A stretch of DNA of 64,000 bases from Cloacibacillus evryensis DSM 19522 (GCF_000585335.1 NZ_KK073872.1:1603283-1667282), one strand, 5' to 3'. Counted from the first letter of the stretch, positions 1-10,827 are shown. Translations and numbers: made by a program. Notes: generated by a model from the letters alone, not told the origin.

Positions 1-437
1 CGCAGTTTTTTCATAACGCCGTAATCGTCGAAATAGATATCTTTCATCTCCTGGGGCACGAAGACCGCCGCCTGTATCTGGCCGATGTTCTGCACGGAGA
101 AATCATATAGTTTTTCCCTCTCCGCCGAGCGGCGCGCGTCCGTAACGATGTCGATGCGCCCCGAGAGCAGTCCCTCCATGCACTCGCCCCATGAGAGGCG
201 GACATATTCATACCTGACGTTAGCGTACTTAGCGAGCCGTTCCATGAACCTCGCCCCGTAGCCCGTCATCTCACCGCCGTCGCTGAGGGCGATAAAGCCG
301 TTGCTCTCAAAGACGCCGATGCGGACAGTCAGCGGAGCCTCGGTCTTAGGAGCCGCCGCGCAGCAGATCAGGGGAAGGAGAAGGATGACGGCGGCGGCAA
401 GCATCGCTTCCGCCGCGCGCCGCAGGTTTTTTTTCAT
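1..437 (-). CDS. Periplasmic solute-binding (SBP_bac_3) sensor protein, partial at window edge
   Basis: I read this from the sequence: an ATG at 437 opens a frame of 145 codons running off the left end. Residues 1-28 form a signal peptide (lysine- and arginine-rich start, hydrophobic stretch, then CCAAAP). The mature part begins like a family 3 solute-binding domain, with TVRIGVFESNGFI and then a segment close to the sensor domain of the histidine kinase ending at 10342 (YGARFMERLAKY, GRIDIVTDARRS). The start codon overlaps the stop of the upstream gene (ATGA), so it is the last visible gene of the same operon. The missing C-terminus probably carries a kinase or another output domain, as in the paralogue, but that cannot be seen here. 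Confidence 0.7.
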   Translation of the reverse strand, partial: MKKNLRRAAEAMLAAAVILLLPLICCAAAPKTEAPLTVRIGVFESNGFIALSDGGEMTGYGARFMERLAKYANVRYEYVRLSWGECMEGLLSGRIDIVTDARRSAEREKLYDFSVQNIGQIQAAVFVPQEMKDIYFDDYGVMKKL

Positions 438-3400
438 CTTTGCCCCTCCTCCGGCGCAGGCCCGGCGGAGCCGTTTTTCCTCTCTGACAAAGAGCCTCTC
501 TCCGCCCGCTTGATGTCGCTGATATCGTCGAGGCGTCCGACGACGCGGTAGACCGCTCCCTCGTCGTCGGCGAGGCTCACGTATTTCGCGCGGTACCAGC
601 GCATGCCGTTCCCGTAATAATCCCACTGGAAGTCAAATGTGCCGCGCGTCGGCGCCGAAGAGGCCAGCTTCAGCGTATCAAGGAAGCTGTCTCTTGTGTC
701 CTCCTGAATGTGGTCGTTGGTGAGGACCTTTTTCATGTAACGTTCGACGACCTCTTCCGAGCTTCCGCCGGCGGGGTTTATCATAACTATGCGCATCACG
801 TCCTCCTGCGGCGCGTAGTCGAAGGTTATCATGTCGGCCGATTCGCTGAGTATCTTGTACATTTCCGCCTGCAGCATGTATTTCTGTTCGTTCTCGACCT
901 CGGCGCTGACGTCCGCGAGTATGGCGTAGCATAGGGTCGTGCCGTCCTCCTTTTTGTTCATGCTGTATGTGGCGCGAAGCCAGAACTCGCCGCCGTCTTT
1001 TCTGTGGGCGCGTTCCCTCCTGATGACTAGCGGCTGTCCGGAGAGCATTTTTTCGACGCTGCCCCGGGGCAGGGCGTCCAAGTCGGGCATGAACCCGATC
1101 GGCTCGCTGTTGGCGATGCGGAGGTTGCATTCATTTCTCGTGAAGCCGAACATTTCGCAAGTCCTGTCGCTGGTGTAGATCGGGTATACGTTTTTCTCCC
1201 TTATCTCATAGATCGCGACGCCGGCGGGTATGTTGGCGATTATCTGCCGCAGCCGGTCGGAAATTTCGTTGAGGGCCGCTTTCGCGCGCACCTCGTCGTC
1301 AACGTCCGTAAAGGTGCCGATGACGCGCAGCGGCCTTCCGCTTTCGTCTTTGATGAACGTGCCGGCCATCTTCGTCCAGCGGAAACTTCCGTCCGTCATC
1401 CGGACGCGCAGGACGCTCTCCGCGTAGGGCGCGCCGCTCTCGGTGTCGGCGAAGAATTTTTCCAGCAGCTTCTGGTCTTCTTCATGAACGAGCTGACGGT
1501 CGCCGGTGTTGGAGAGCATCTCCCGATAGCTGTAGAGGCTGCCCGCGTACTTGTGATAGGCCTCCGAACAGGAGAAGTCGCCGGTCTTGTAGTTCATTTC
1601 AAAGACGGCCGTTCCGGTCTGTTCGACGACGATACGGTAACGGTCCTGCGCTTCGGCCTGGGACTGGAGCATCAGCATCTCGTCTTTCAGCCGCTCCGCC
1701 CTTTTCTGCTCCGTGACGTTTTTCGTACAGCAGAGGTAGCGCCCCGCGTCGAGTTGCAGCAGCGTGCACTGGAGATAATAGAGCGAGCCGTCCGGCAGTG
1801 TGAGGCGGTATGTGAGCGTAGGCGCGCGTCCCTCAGAGAACGTCCTGCGGATGTATTTTATATCCGTAAATTTGGCAAGAGCCTCGCGGTCGTCTTTATG
1901 CACATAGCGTTCCGCCCACTTGTCTATGGTATCCCGCAGCTCGGAGGCCCCGCCGTCCGAGATCGAACGCGGGAACTTTGTCTGGAGCAGCGTGAACAGA
2001 TCGTCGGTAAAGTCGAATTCGAGTATCTCGTCGTAGACGCAGGCCAATGTGTCGGCATAGCGCCGCAGGCTGCGCCTGTATTCGGAACGGCGGCTTTCGT
2101 TCGGGTCGACGGCGAAGCAGTCCGCGTCCGTACCGGTAATGATCACGGCTTTACGTCCGTGCCAGGCGAAGGGAGAGGCCTGCATTATATAGTGCTTGCC
2201 GTACCTGGATGTCATGGTCGGCATCGGCATGCCGGTTTTGCCGAGTTCCAGGAGGGGGCAGGCCTCGCACAGGGTCTCCCTGTTGGAGAAAGCCTTGTAG
2301 CAGATGTCCCCGGCTTTCGCGGCTCCGGTCTCGGCTTTGACGGCGTCGTTGCAGTAGAGCACACAGCAGGTATCCGGGTCTATGATGTAAATATAGGCCG
2401 GACTGTCGTTCATGGCGCGCAGTATATTTCCGGGCAGTTCCATCACGTATTTGCCGCGGCTTGAAAGGATGAATGAGCTGATAATGTGAGATATGACCCG
2501 CAGCGTGTTCTTTTGCGCTTCCGTCCAGTTCCTCGTCCCGCCGCACTCATCGAAACCCACGAAACCGTGAAATACGCCGGCCTCGATGACGGCGCACTGG
2601 AGGAGGGCTTTAACTCCCCGCGGCGCGAAGATTCCGCGCGCGCGGCCTGCGAGCTCGGAGGTGTCGGGGCATGAGAATATGTCGCCGCCGTTGAAATATT
2701 CGAGATATTTTTCCCGCATTCCGTCAGGATAGCGGCAATTCTGCCGGTTGTCTTTTTCCGGCGTCACGCCCTCGCCGCACCATTCAAAGGTGTTGGAACA
2801 GTGCTCGCAGTCGCCGTCTTCCTCAAAGACGTAGGCGCGGCTGACGTTGAACTGCCTGCCCGCCGCGGCAAGCACGGCCCGCACGGCGGCGCCCGTATCG
2901 GGAGCGCCGTCCAGCGTCCGCATTATGCCGTCGACGAGCGGGCGGTGATATGAGAGCTTTTCATAATCAAAGCCCGTAAGGGCTATGAGTTTCTCCGAGA
3001 GAGCCCCTTTGTTGTCTTCATGGACCTCGCTGACCTGTCCGATAATGCGGTAGATCTTGCCTGATTCATCGGCGATCGAGGCGGCCTGCGCGCGGCAGGT
3101 GACGAAGCCGTTCCCAAACCTGTCTCCGGCGTATTCTATCGCGTGACGCACCGGCGCCGCCAGCGCCTCGTTGAAGAAAGCGCGCAGCCGCGGGCGGTCC
3201 GCCGCGCTGACGGTTGGATTGTCCATCATCGTGGCGAGGTAGTTCTCGCAGGTCTCCTCCACGACGCCGGCATCTGCGTCTCCGCGCTGTATCTTCATTC
3301 TGTCTGCGGCCGGGTCGTAGTCGTAGACATGGACGCCGGTGCTGTTGATGAAGAGGCGGTTGCGTTCGTCCTCCTTGCGCCGCTCGTTGACGAGCATCTG

Positions 3401-5320
3401 CAGCATTTCATTCTCGCCAGCCAGACGCCGGGCGTTTTTTATCTCCGTAATGTCGCGTCTGCAGACCAGATAGGTGGGACCGTCGGCGCGCAGCAGCGTC
3501 GACGATATCCAGCGCGTCTCCCCGCCGGGCCCGGCGACGCGGTACTCCAGCGCCGAAGGCTCGCCGGAGCCGCCACCGAGCGCCGAGTAGAAGGCGCGGA
3601 CCTTAGCGCCGTCCTCTTTATTCGCGAGCCGGCCGCAAAGCTCGGCGAGGTAACGGTCGAAAGTGAATACCTTGCCCTCGCCGCCGCTTTCGCCGTATTT
3701 TGAATAGCGCAGGAAGCTTGTCTTCTGTTCGGTGTTGAGCTCAAAAATTTCGTCATAAACGCTGAAGAGCGCGCTGTTCACCCGCAGCAGGCTTTCATGC
3801 TTGTGCTCTGTGATGTCCGAAAAGACCACCTGTACGCGGTCTTCCCCGTCCGCTCCCCGTACCCTCTGAAAAAGCGCCTGCAGCCAGCGGACGCTGCCGT
3901 CGGTGCGGATGATGCGGTGATCGCAGTCGGCTCGCCCGTCGCCGCCCGCCGCGCATACCTTCGCGATGCAGGAGCTGACAGAGGCTATGTCGTCGGGATG
4001 GACGTCTTTCAGCTTGTTGTTCCCGCGCACAGCCTCGACATAGGCCTCCCTGTCGGGGTAGCCGAATATCTTCCAGGCCGTGTCGTTGAAGCTGATCAGG
4101 CCCAAGGAGCCTTTTGTGATGTCGCCCGCCTTGAACTGCATGATGCCGCACGGAATGGTGTCATAGAGCGTCTGCAGCGTGGTCCGTTGGTTTTCCAGCT
4201 CGGACGCCTGCCTCGCGGCCACCTGCTCGCTTTTGACCTGGGCGTCGATATCCATGAGGATGCCGCTGGCATAGATCACGTTATGGCTCTCGTTGACGAT
4301 GCGCGCCGTCAGCCGCACCCAGCGCCAGCTCCCGTCGGCGCAGATGTGCCGGAAAGCGGCCTCCAGCGTCGGCAGCCTGCCGTCCAGCAGTCTGTAGGCC
4401 TTGGCGATCACTTTGCCATAATCGTCCGGGTGGATCACGGACAGCGGCTCTTCCGCGAAGAGACGCTGATACTCTTCCCTGCCGTAGCCGAACATGGCGG
4501 CGGCGGTGTCGTTGAAATAAACGGTGCGGATCTCGTGTCCGTGCGCCTGATAGTCGAAGATGCCGCCGGGAACGCTGTCGATGATGGCGGACAACTGTTC
4601 TTTCAACCGCGTGTTGCGCGAGAGCAGCGTCATATTTTCCGTAATATTTTCGACCGAACAGTAGAGTATGTACCGGCTGATGTTTCTCGCGAGCAGCCTC
4701 ATGCGCGTCCTGGTCCAGTATCTCGCGCCATTTTTTGAGAGGGGCAGCGAACACAGCTCACAGTTGCTCTCTTCGCCCGTCTCGATAGCCTTTCTGATCG
4801 CGGACATAAAGCGTCTTCTGCTCTCCGGTTCGAAGCGGTCCTGCAGCCGCAGTTGTTTGCCCTGGTATTCCTCGCGCGTGGTGCCGATGACCTCGAAATA
4901 TTTTTCGTTGAGGCGCAGCGCTTCAACGTTTTCCCCGTCGTATTCGACGATGGCCGCTCCGCCGACGAAGCTGTTGAAGAGCAGCGTCGCCTGCGTGGAG
5001 GACGAGAGGAAGTTTTCCGCGCCCTGCACGTCGTCGAAATTCCGCTCCTTAGCTGGAACGGGGGCTGTTTCCTCCTCGCGCAGGATGGATTCAAAAGCCT
5101 CCGCCGGCATCGGCTTCGCATAGAAGTAACCCTGCATATAAATACAGCCTACGCTTCCCAGGTAGTCGGCCTGAGCTTTCGTCTCCACTCCTTCGGCGAT
5201 CACCGGCAGCTTTATCCAGTGCGCCATGCGGATGACGGAGGTGAGGATGCTGCCGCCGCGCGAATCTTCCATGCCGCTTTCGAGAAACTTCATATCCAGC
5301 TTGAGCATGTCGACCGGCAC
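434..5320 (-). pseudogene. Separated C-terminal part of an EAL/multi-PAS signalling protein (split by in-frame stop)
   Basis: This frame continues, without a shift, the regulator that stops with TAA at 5321-5323. It opens at a GTG directly after that stop, inside the EAL domain, and has no ribosome-binding site of its own. Residues 1-85 are the last third of an EAL domain (PVDMLKLD, IAEGVET, MQGYFYAKP). The rest is a chain of about nine or ten PAS-type modules, several ending in the typical DIT or DVT plus coil, with a GAF-like segment near residues 820-980 holding a Cys-rich stretch. There is no output domain at the C-terminus, so the array would be sensory input to the central EAL. Without readthrough the fragment is probably untranslated or inactive, hence the pseudogene label. 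A sequencing error at one base is the main alternative. Confidence 0.75.
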
Positions 5321-6757
5321 TTACCGGAGCGTGTTCAGCGATGAATAGCCGCTTCCGAAATCGTCCATCTCCACGGCGAAGCCCTCGGAACGCAGCTTCT
5401 CTACCGTCTTGATGAGCTGTTCCGGGTTTTCCATATAGGACGATTCGGTTATTTCCAGCCGCAGCAGAGAGTGCGGCAGCCGGTATTTCCGGACCAGCCC
5501 GCTTATCGTTTTGCAGAGGTGCGGGTTGTAAATGTCGCGCCGCGAGACGTTGACCGATATGGGGACGACGGGCAGCCCCGCGTCGAGCCAGCCGCGCTGA
5601 AGGCGGCAGACCTCTTCCCAGACATATTCGTCCACCTTGCTGACAAAGCCGTTTCTCTCAAAGACAGGAATGAATTTTCCGGGGGCGATCAGCCCCTTCA
5701 TCGGGTGCAGCCAGCGAACGAGTGCTTCGGCTCCGTGCAGGGTCTTTGACGCGTAGTTGTACTGCGGCTGCAGGTAGACGACGAACTGCCTTTTTTCCAG
5801 CGCGCGGTCCATTTCTCCCACGATCTCCTGCTCCTCGATCAGCGAGGCGCGCATCGATTCGTTGTAGAAGGCCGTGCGGCGCGAATAATCGTCTTTTGTC
5901 GACTTCAGCGCCAGCAGCGCCCGGTCGCACATCAGCGAAACGTCGAGCTCCGGGTCGTCCACCGCATAGACGCCGATACGCGAGACAAATTTGAAGTCCG
6001 TATGCAGCCCGGAGATGAATTTAGCAAGTTTATCCTCCACACCCGCGCAGTCGTAGTCCTCTGCTTTCATACAGGCTACGAAGTGGTCGGCCTCCCAATG
6101 TCCGTAGAGCGTTTTCTCGTCCGCGGCGCGGTAAGCCTCGCCGACCTTTGCGAGATACTCGTCGCCCGCGGCGACGCCGAAAATATCGTTGAAGACCTTG
6201 AAGCGGTCGATGTCCCAGCGCAGGATGAGATATTTTTCTTCAGGATGGGCCCGGATCATCTCCGACGCCTTGCGGCAGAAAGCCTGTTTGTTGTAGATGC
6301 CTGTTTTTTCGTCTATCTCCGATTGGCGCAGCAGCTGTTCCAGCATCACGCTGCGCGCCGCCGCGCGGTCGGCCTCGCGCCGGAGGACGATGTTGCGGAC
6401 ACGGTGCAGCGCTACCTGCGGGTTGAGCGGCTTGATCAGCACGTCGAGCGCGCCGCGGTCCAACGCCTTGAGCTGGCTCTCTTCCTCGTCGTTGGCGGTG
6501 GCGACCACGACGGGGATGTTTCTTAAAGATTCATCGGCGCGCATGGCCTCCAGCACGCCGAAACCGTCAAGCACCGGCATTTGGATATCGAGGACCACCG
6601 CGGCCATGTCCGGACGCCGCCGCAGTATCTCGAGGGCACGCGCGCCGTTCTCCGCCTGTTCGACGTAAAATTCGCCCGAGAATATCTTTGTGAGCAGCGC
6701 CCTGTTCGTAAACGAATCGTCTGCTACCAATATCGTATATTTCTCGTCCCTCGCCAT
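5321..6757 (-). CDS. Response regulator with REC, degenerate GGDEF and truncated EAL domain
   Basis: This 478-residue product has a receiver domain at 1-125 with the acidic pair D13-D14, phosphoacceptor D57 (VVLDIQMP) and the signature lysine (IKPL). A GGDEF-fold domain follows at about 150-290, but the motif is HWEADHF instead of GG(D/E)EF, so diguanylate cyclase activity is unlikely. From about 310 an EAL domain starts with its EAL, SVNVSRRD, LEITES and DDFGSGYSS motifs, then stops at TAA after SLNTLR. The catalytic lysine and last glutamate lie beyond the stop, so a c-di-GMP phosphodiesterase cannot be completed. The ATG at 6757 has a GGAGGC site and lies 2 nt after the Hpt gene. It is the likely final receiver of the kinase-Hpt phosphorelay upstream. 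Confidence 0.8.
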   Translation of the reverse strand: MARDEKYTILVADDSFTNRALLTKIFSGEFYVEQAENGARALEILRRRPDMAAVVLDIQMPVLDGFGVLEAMRADESLRNIPVVVATANDEEESQLKALDRGALDVLIKPLNPQVALHRVRNIVLRREADRAAARSVMLEQLLRQSEIDEKTGIYNKQAFCRKASEMIRAHPEEKYLILRWDIDRFKVFNDIFGVAAGDEYLAKVGEAYRAADEKTLYGHWEADHFVACMKAEDYDCAGVEDKLAKFISGLHTDFKFVSRIGVYAVDDPELDVSLMCDRALLALKSTKDDYSRRTAFYNESMRASLIEEQEIVGEMDRALEKRQFVVYLQPQYNYASKTLHGAEALVRWLHPMKGLIAPGKFIPVFERNGFVSKVDEYVWEEVCRLQRGWLDAGLPVVPISVNVSRRDIYNPHLCKTISGLVRKYRLPHSLLRLEITESSYMENPEQLIKTVEKLRSEGFAVEMDDFGSGYSSLNTLR

Positions 6758-6759
6758 CG

Positions 6760-7122
6760 CTATGCCTCCGACGCTTCCTTAATGCCCTCCCGCGCGGCGG
6801 TGTACGCTTTTTCGAAGCGTGCAAATCCGGCGGCTGTTTCCGCGCCGCCGATATCAGCGCCGCCGCGCAGCAGCGAGACAAGCTCGCAGGAGGCGGCGTA
6901 GAGGCCGGTCATATTCGAATTGCCGCTCGACCCCTTGAGCTCGTGGGCGCAGGAGAAGAGCGCCTCGCGGTCTCCGCGGCCGAGCGCCAGCCGCGCCTTT
7001 TCCAGATTGTCGTCGGTAAGGAACGCCATAAGCACCATCTCATACAGTTCCTGATCACCGAGAAAGCGGGCGAGGCCGCCTTTATAATCAATCCCGGCCT
7101 GTTGCAGTCTATTTATATTCAT
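6760..7122 (-). CDS. Stand-alone histidine phosphotransfer (Hpt) protein
   Basis: This is a 120-residue all-helical protein with the Hpt motif HELKGSSGN and phospho-accepting H60. It should pass phosphate from the second receiver of the hybrid kinase to the REC domain of the next gene. I chose the ATG at 7122 because it follows an AGAAGGAAGG ribosome-binding site; the frame is open 12 codons further up but without a site. The start overlaps the kinase stop by 14 bp and the stop is 2 nt from the next ATG, so the three genes are translationally coupled. Hpt domains of BvgS/EvgS-like kinases are usually fused; here the module is split off. Confidence 0.88.
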   Translation of the reverse strand: MNINRLQQAGIDYKGGLARFLGDQELYEMVLMAFLTDDNLEKARLALGRGDREALFSCAHELKGSSGNSNMTGLYAASCELVSLLRGGADIGGAETAAGFARFEKAYTAAREGIKEASEA

Positions 7123-10100
7123 AAATTTTTCCTTCCTTCTTTGTAAATGCCCTTTCAAGGGCGGAGAGAAGAACGTCGAGTTCGATAGGTTTCGCTATAT
7201 GGTCGTCCATGCCGCATTGCAGCGCCGCGGCGACGTCTTCAGTAAAGGCGTCCGCCGTCATTGCGAGGATGGGGATGGTTTGTGCCTCGGGGTGCGCCGA
7301 CGCGCGGATGGCTCTTGTCGCTTCGTAGCCGTCCATCACCGGCATCTGGATGTCCATCAGTATCGCGTCGTAGAAGCCCGGCGCCGAAGCGGTGAACATC
7401 TCAAAGGCCTCGTGGCCGTTGACGGCTGTCTCGCAGAGGATGTTCGCCTTTTTCAGCAGCCCTTCGCCGACGATGCGGTTCATCCCGTTGTCCTCCGCCA
7501 TCAGCACGCGGCGTCCCGTGAAGTCGAAGGCGGCCGCGGCGGGATCACTCTTTGCGAATTCGCCGCCGGAGAGCGTCATCAGCAGGTCGAAGAGCGTGGA
7601 CTGGAAGAGCGGTTTGGTGACGAAACGGTCAGTCCCGGCCTCTCGCGCCGGCTCGTCCACCTCGGAATGGTCGTAGGCGGAGGCGATTATCACCACGGTC
7701 TTCCGGTCGTAGCGCGCGCGTATGCGCTTAGTTACCTCTATGCCGTTCATGCCCGGCATCTTCCAATCCACGATGCAGACGTTGTAGGGATCGTTTTCGG
7801 AGTCCGCCGCCGCCATCGCTTCCATCGCCTCCTCGCCGGTGGAGACGCTCGTGTGGCGCGCGCCGATGCGTTCCAGCACGGCCGAGACGTAGCAGAGGGC
7901 GTCTTTTTCATCATCCACCGCGAGGACGCGCAGCTTTTTAAAATCCATATAGGGCAGTTTTTCGTTTTTATTGCAGCTATCGAACGGCAGGCTGACCGTA
8001 AATGTCGTGCCTTCGCCCTTTACGCTTTTGACGTCGAGAGCGCCCCCCGTCATGCCGACAAGGTTTTTTACGATCGAAATGCCCAATCCGCTGCCGCCGT
8101 GCCGCCGCGCGGTATCGGCGCTCTCCTGTTCAAACGGCCTCCCCAGCCGCTCGATCATTCCCCGGTCCATGCCGCAGCCGCTGTCGGAGACCGTGAAGCA
8201 GAGGAATGTCTTGCCCTGCCGCCGCTCGCCCCACTGTTCGACCGAAAGCCGCACTTCCCCGCTGTCGGTGAACTTCACTGCGTTGGAGAGCAGATTCATC
8301 AAAATCTGGTTGACGCGCAGCTGGTCGCCGACGAGCCATTCGTCCACGGAGCCGGAGAGCTTCGTCTGAAAGCCGATGCCCTTCGCCTTGCACTGGGCGT
8401 AATATACGGTGGTGAGCGAAGATATAAGCTGCTTGAAGTCAAAGGGGGCGTGGGCGATCTTGAGCTTCCCCGATTCGATCGCCGACATGTCGAGGATGTC
8501 GTTGATGATCGAGAGCAGCACGCGCGAGGAGATCGCCACCTTATTCAGATCCTCCCTGACCTCCCGCGGGTCGTCGGCGTGATCCGCCGCCAGCGTGGTG
8601 AGGCCGATGATGGCGTTCATCGGCGTGCGTATCTCGTGCGACATGCGCGCGAGGAAGTCGCTTTTGGCGTTAGAGGCCACTCTTGCCTGCTCGTAGGCTT
8701 CGGCGAGCTGAACGTTCTTGGCCTGCAGCCGTTTCATATTTTTGTGGCGGATGACGAGGATGAAAATAAAAAGGCCGAAGGCGATAAGCAGCAGCGCGCC
8801 GATTAGCATGATCGGCGCGCGGAATTTGTAATATGTGTCGAGCCAGGTTATCCGGTATGGCTTAGAGATGGTGTTTGCCACGATCACTTTGTTGAGTTCG
8901 TCGGCGGTGAGCGAGGCGATCGTTTTGTTGAGCACCGACAGCAGCAGCGTCTCTTTGTCTCCCGGCGTTATAAACCTCATCTCTTCGTTTATCTGGAAGA
9001 CGGGGAATATTTGCAGCCGGTCGAACCGCGGGCTTTGCAGCGCCTCTCCGGCGATATAGACATTTTGCAGTATGATGTCCGCCCGCCCCGACCGGATGGC
9101 CTCGAGACAGGTCTCGTTTGTGCCGTAAGTCATGATTTTCGCGTTGGGGTACAGATACTGCAAGGCGACGTTGCCGCTTACGTTCCCAAAGGGGACCGCG
9201 ATCCTCTGTACCTGCCCGGTATTGAAACTCCAGTTTTTACGGCCCACTGTCGCGAGCGAGGTTATCAAGGCGGCGTCGCTCCGCGCCAACCCCGGCGACA
9301 GATTGTTTGCGCGTGAATACATCACGCCTGCGATCGCCTGGCCTCCCGTTTTGTCGAACCAGTCCGCCTCGCGCATACCAGCGGGCAGAAAATCGTATTT
9401 AAATCTGAGCCCGCTCTTTTTTGCGATCAGCTCACAGAGGTCGATGAAAATGCCGGAGGTCTTGCCGGTCGCCTCGTCGCGGTACGCGAAAGTCTTTCTG
9501 CCCGGGAGCTGGCCGATAGTTATCGTCCCCGAATTAAGTACAAATTCGGCCTCTTCGCGCGTGAACGGCGTCACCGTGCGCTCCGGATAGTATTTCTGAT
9601 AGAGCAGCGGCAGAAACGAGGGGTCGTCCATCTTGATCTCGTTGAGCGCCGCGTCCAGTTTCTTAAGATTAGGGTCCCCGGCCCTCATGGAAATGTGGTT
9701 GGAGACGGAGTTAAAGCGCGCGAGCACCTTCATGTCGCCGTCCATATCCATGATGTTGGAGATGAGCGCGTCCGCCTCCCCGCTGTCAAGCGCCTCGCGG
9801 CAGCGCAGGTATTCGTCGTAAAATACGAGATTTTTTCCCGTGACGCCGATGCCGTCCAAATACTTATGTATGGCCGTATTGTTGTAAAGGCTGCCCGATA
9901 TCGCTATCTTGAGCGCGGAAAAGTGTCCGTAGTCTTTATAATAGAGGTCGCCGCGCGATTTCAGCGACATCAGCGCGTGATAAGTGTTGAGAACGCTTTC
10001 GCCGGTGTAGCCGAGCCTGCTGTTCGGAGAGGTCGGCAGCGTACCGGGCATACGGATGTCGGCTTCGCCGGAGAGCAGCATCTCTTTCGTCCGCTCCCAG

Positions 10101-10342
10101 CTGGAGGCCGGCACGTACTCGAAGCGTATCCCGCTGTACTCGCTGATCCTTTCCAAAAGTTCAACGCCGTATCCGCTCTCCGCGCCTTCGTGGCCGCGTT
10201 CAAAGAACCCATCCAACTCGTAGAAAGCTACTTTCAGCGTGGCGGCGTCGCCTGTGCCCGGGGCCGCGAACGCTAAAAACAACAGGCAGGCGATTCGCAA
10301 TACAATGTTTTTAAGCGGCGCCTTCGTCGGTTCTATCTTCAA
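7109..10342 (-). CDS. BvgS/EvgS-like hybrid sensor histidine kinase
   Basis: The 1077-residue protein has a signal peptide (about 12-34), two periplasmic family 3 solute-binding domains in tandem (35-255 and 272-495), one transmembrane helix (508-532), a short coil, a HisKA domain with H569 (MSHEIRTPMN), an ATPase domain with N (NLLSNAVKFT), G1 (DSGCGMD) and G2 (GGSGLGIS) boxes, and two receivers with D859 (VDWKMPG) and D997 (MDIQMPVMDG). It should sense a small solute outside and start a phosphorelay through the adjacent Hpt. I place the start at TTG 10342, which follows GGAGGAGAGGG; the frame is open 27 codons upstream but that stretch lacks a site and would bury the signal peptide. It is the first gene of the operon. 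Confidence 0.9.
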   Translation of the reverse strand: MKIEPTKAPLKNIVLRIACLLFLAFAAPGTGDAATLKVAFYELDGFFERGHEGAESGYGVELLERISEYSGIRFEYVPASSWERTKEMLLSGEADIRMPGTLPTSPNSRLGYTGESVLNTYHALMSLKSRGDLYYKDYGHFSALKIAISGSLYNNTAIHKYLDGIGVTGKNLVFYDEYLRCREALDSGEADALISNIMDMDGDMKVLARFNSVSNHISMRAGDPNLKKLDAALNEIKMDDPSFLPLLYQKYYPERTVTPFTREEAEFVLNSGTITIGQLPGRKTFAYRDEATGKTSGIFIDLCELIAKKSGLRFKYDFLPAGMREADWFDKTGGQAIAGVMYSRANNLSPGLARSDAALITSLATVGRKNWSFNTGQVQRIAVPFGNVSGNVALQYLYPNAKIMTYGTNETCLEAIRSGRADIILQNVYIAGEALQSPRFDRLQIFPVFQINEEMRFITPGDKETLLLSVLNKTIASLTADELNKVIVANTISKPYRITWLDTYYKFRAPIMLIGALLLIAFGLFIFILVIRHKNMKRLQAKNVQLAEAYEQARVASNAKSDFLARMSHEIRTPMNAIIGLTTLAADHADDPREVREDLNKVAISSRVLLSIINDILDMSAIESGKLKIAHAPFDFKQLISSLTTVYYAQCKAKGIGFQTKLSGSVDEWLVGDQLRVNQILMNLLSNAVKFTDSGEVRLSVEQWGERRQGKTFLCFTVSDSGCGMDRGMIERLGRPFEQESADTARRHGGSGLGISIVKNLVGMTGGALDVKSVKGEGTTFTVSLPFDSCNKNEKLPYMDFKKLRVLAVDDEKDALCYVSAVLERIGARHTSVSTGEEAMEAMAAADSENDPYNVCIVDWKMPGMNGIEVTKRIRARYDRKTVVIIASAYDHSEVDEPAREAGTDRFVTKPLFQSTLFDLLMTLSGGEFAKSDPAAAAFDFTGRRVLMAEDNGMNRIVGEGLLKKANILCETAVNGHEAFEMFTASAPGFYDAILMDIQMPVMDGYEATRAIRASAHPEAQTIPILAMTADAFTEDVAAALQCGMDDHIAKPIELDVLLSALERAFTKKEGKIYEYK

Positions 10343-10827
10343 ATTACCCTCTCCTCCACGTGGGGAATGCCTGGGCAAACCGCCGGCGCGAGAGAATTTT
10401 TTAAGGAAGCGTTGACTGTGCAATGATCGTTAAGCTGTCGCCGGGCATCGCGCAAAGCACGAAGCTCCACCAAAAAGGCAAACAAAAACAACGACCGGCC
10501 TTCATCTGTTTTATACGCAGCCGGCGATATCTTTTTTAGTGGGGCGCATCCAGCTTATGAGCTACATTATAATACATTTATTCTGCTTCGGAATCACAAT
10601 TTTACATTTTATATATAAATTATCTATGTATTATAAATAATTTGTGAGCTACCAACGTTATAAGGGGCGTTGCGGGAGGTTTTGCCGTCCTGATTTTTGT
10701 GAGTTACACGCACATTTATTTTTGGCGCAACCCTAAGGTTTTGAATACGTACAGTTGATCTGTCGCCTACAGAATACACCGTACTTTTTGTACAGTACAT
10801 CAAATTTTATGCATGTCATTGTTTTTC
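10343..10827. other. Intergenic stretch with long leader of the signalling operon
   Basis: These 485 bases hold no convincing gene. If the promoter at 10566-10593 is used, about 215 nt of untranslated leader precede the kinase gene. The leader contains short complementary GC-rich pieces (ATCGCCGG and CCGGCGA) but I could not fit it to a known riboswitch. The part from 10600 to 10827 is AT-rich and shows nothing I can name. Confidence 0.5.
10566..10593 (-). promoter_or_regulatory. Candidate promoter of the kinase-Hpt-regulator operon
   Basis: On the minus strand a perfect TATAAT (10566-10571) is preceded by a weak -35 TTCCGA (10588-10593) at a 16-bp spacing. It lies upstream of the only operon it could serve. 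Confidence 0.5.

Noticed and set aside
1484-2464. 326-codon plus-strand frame opposite the PAS array
   Set aside because: Composition is that of an antisense shadow and no start signal is present; the minus frame shows clear PAS modules.
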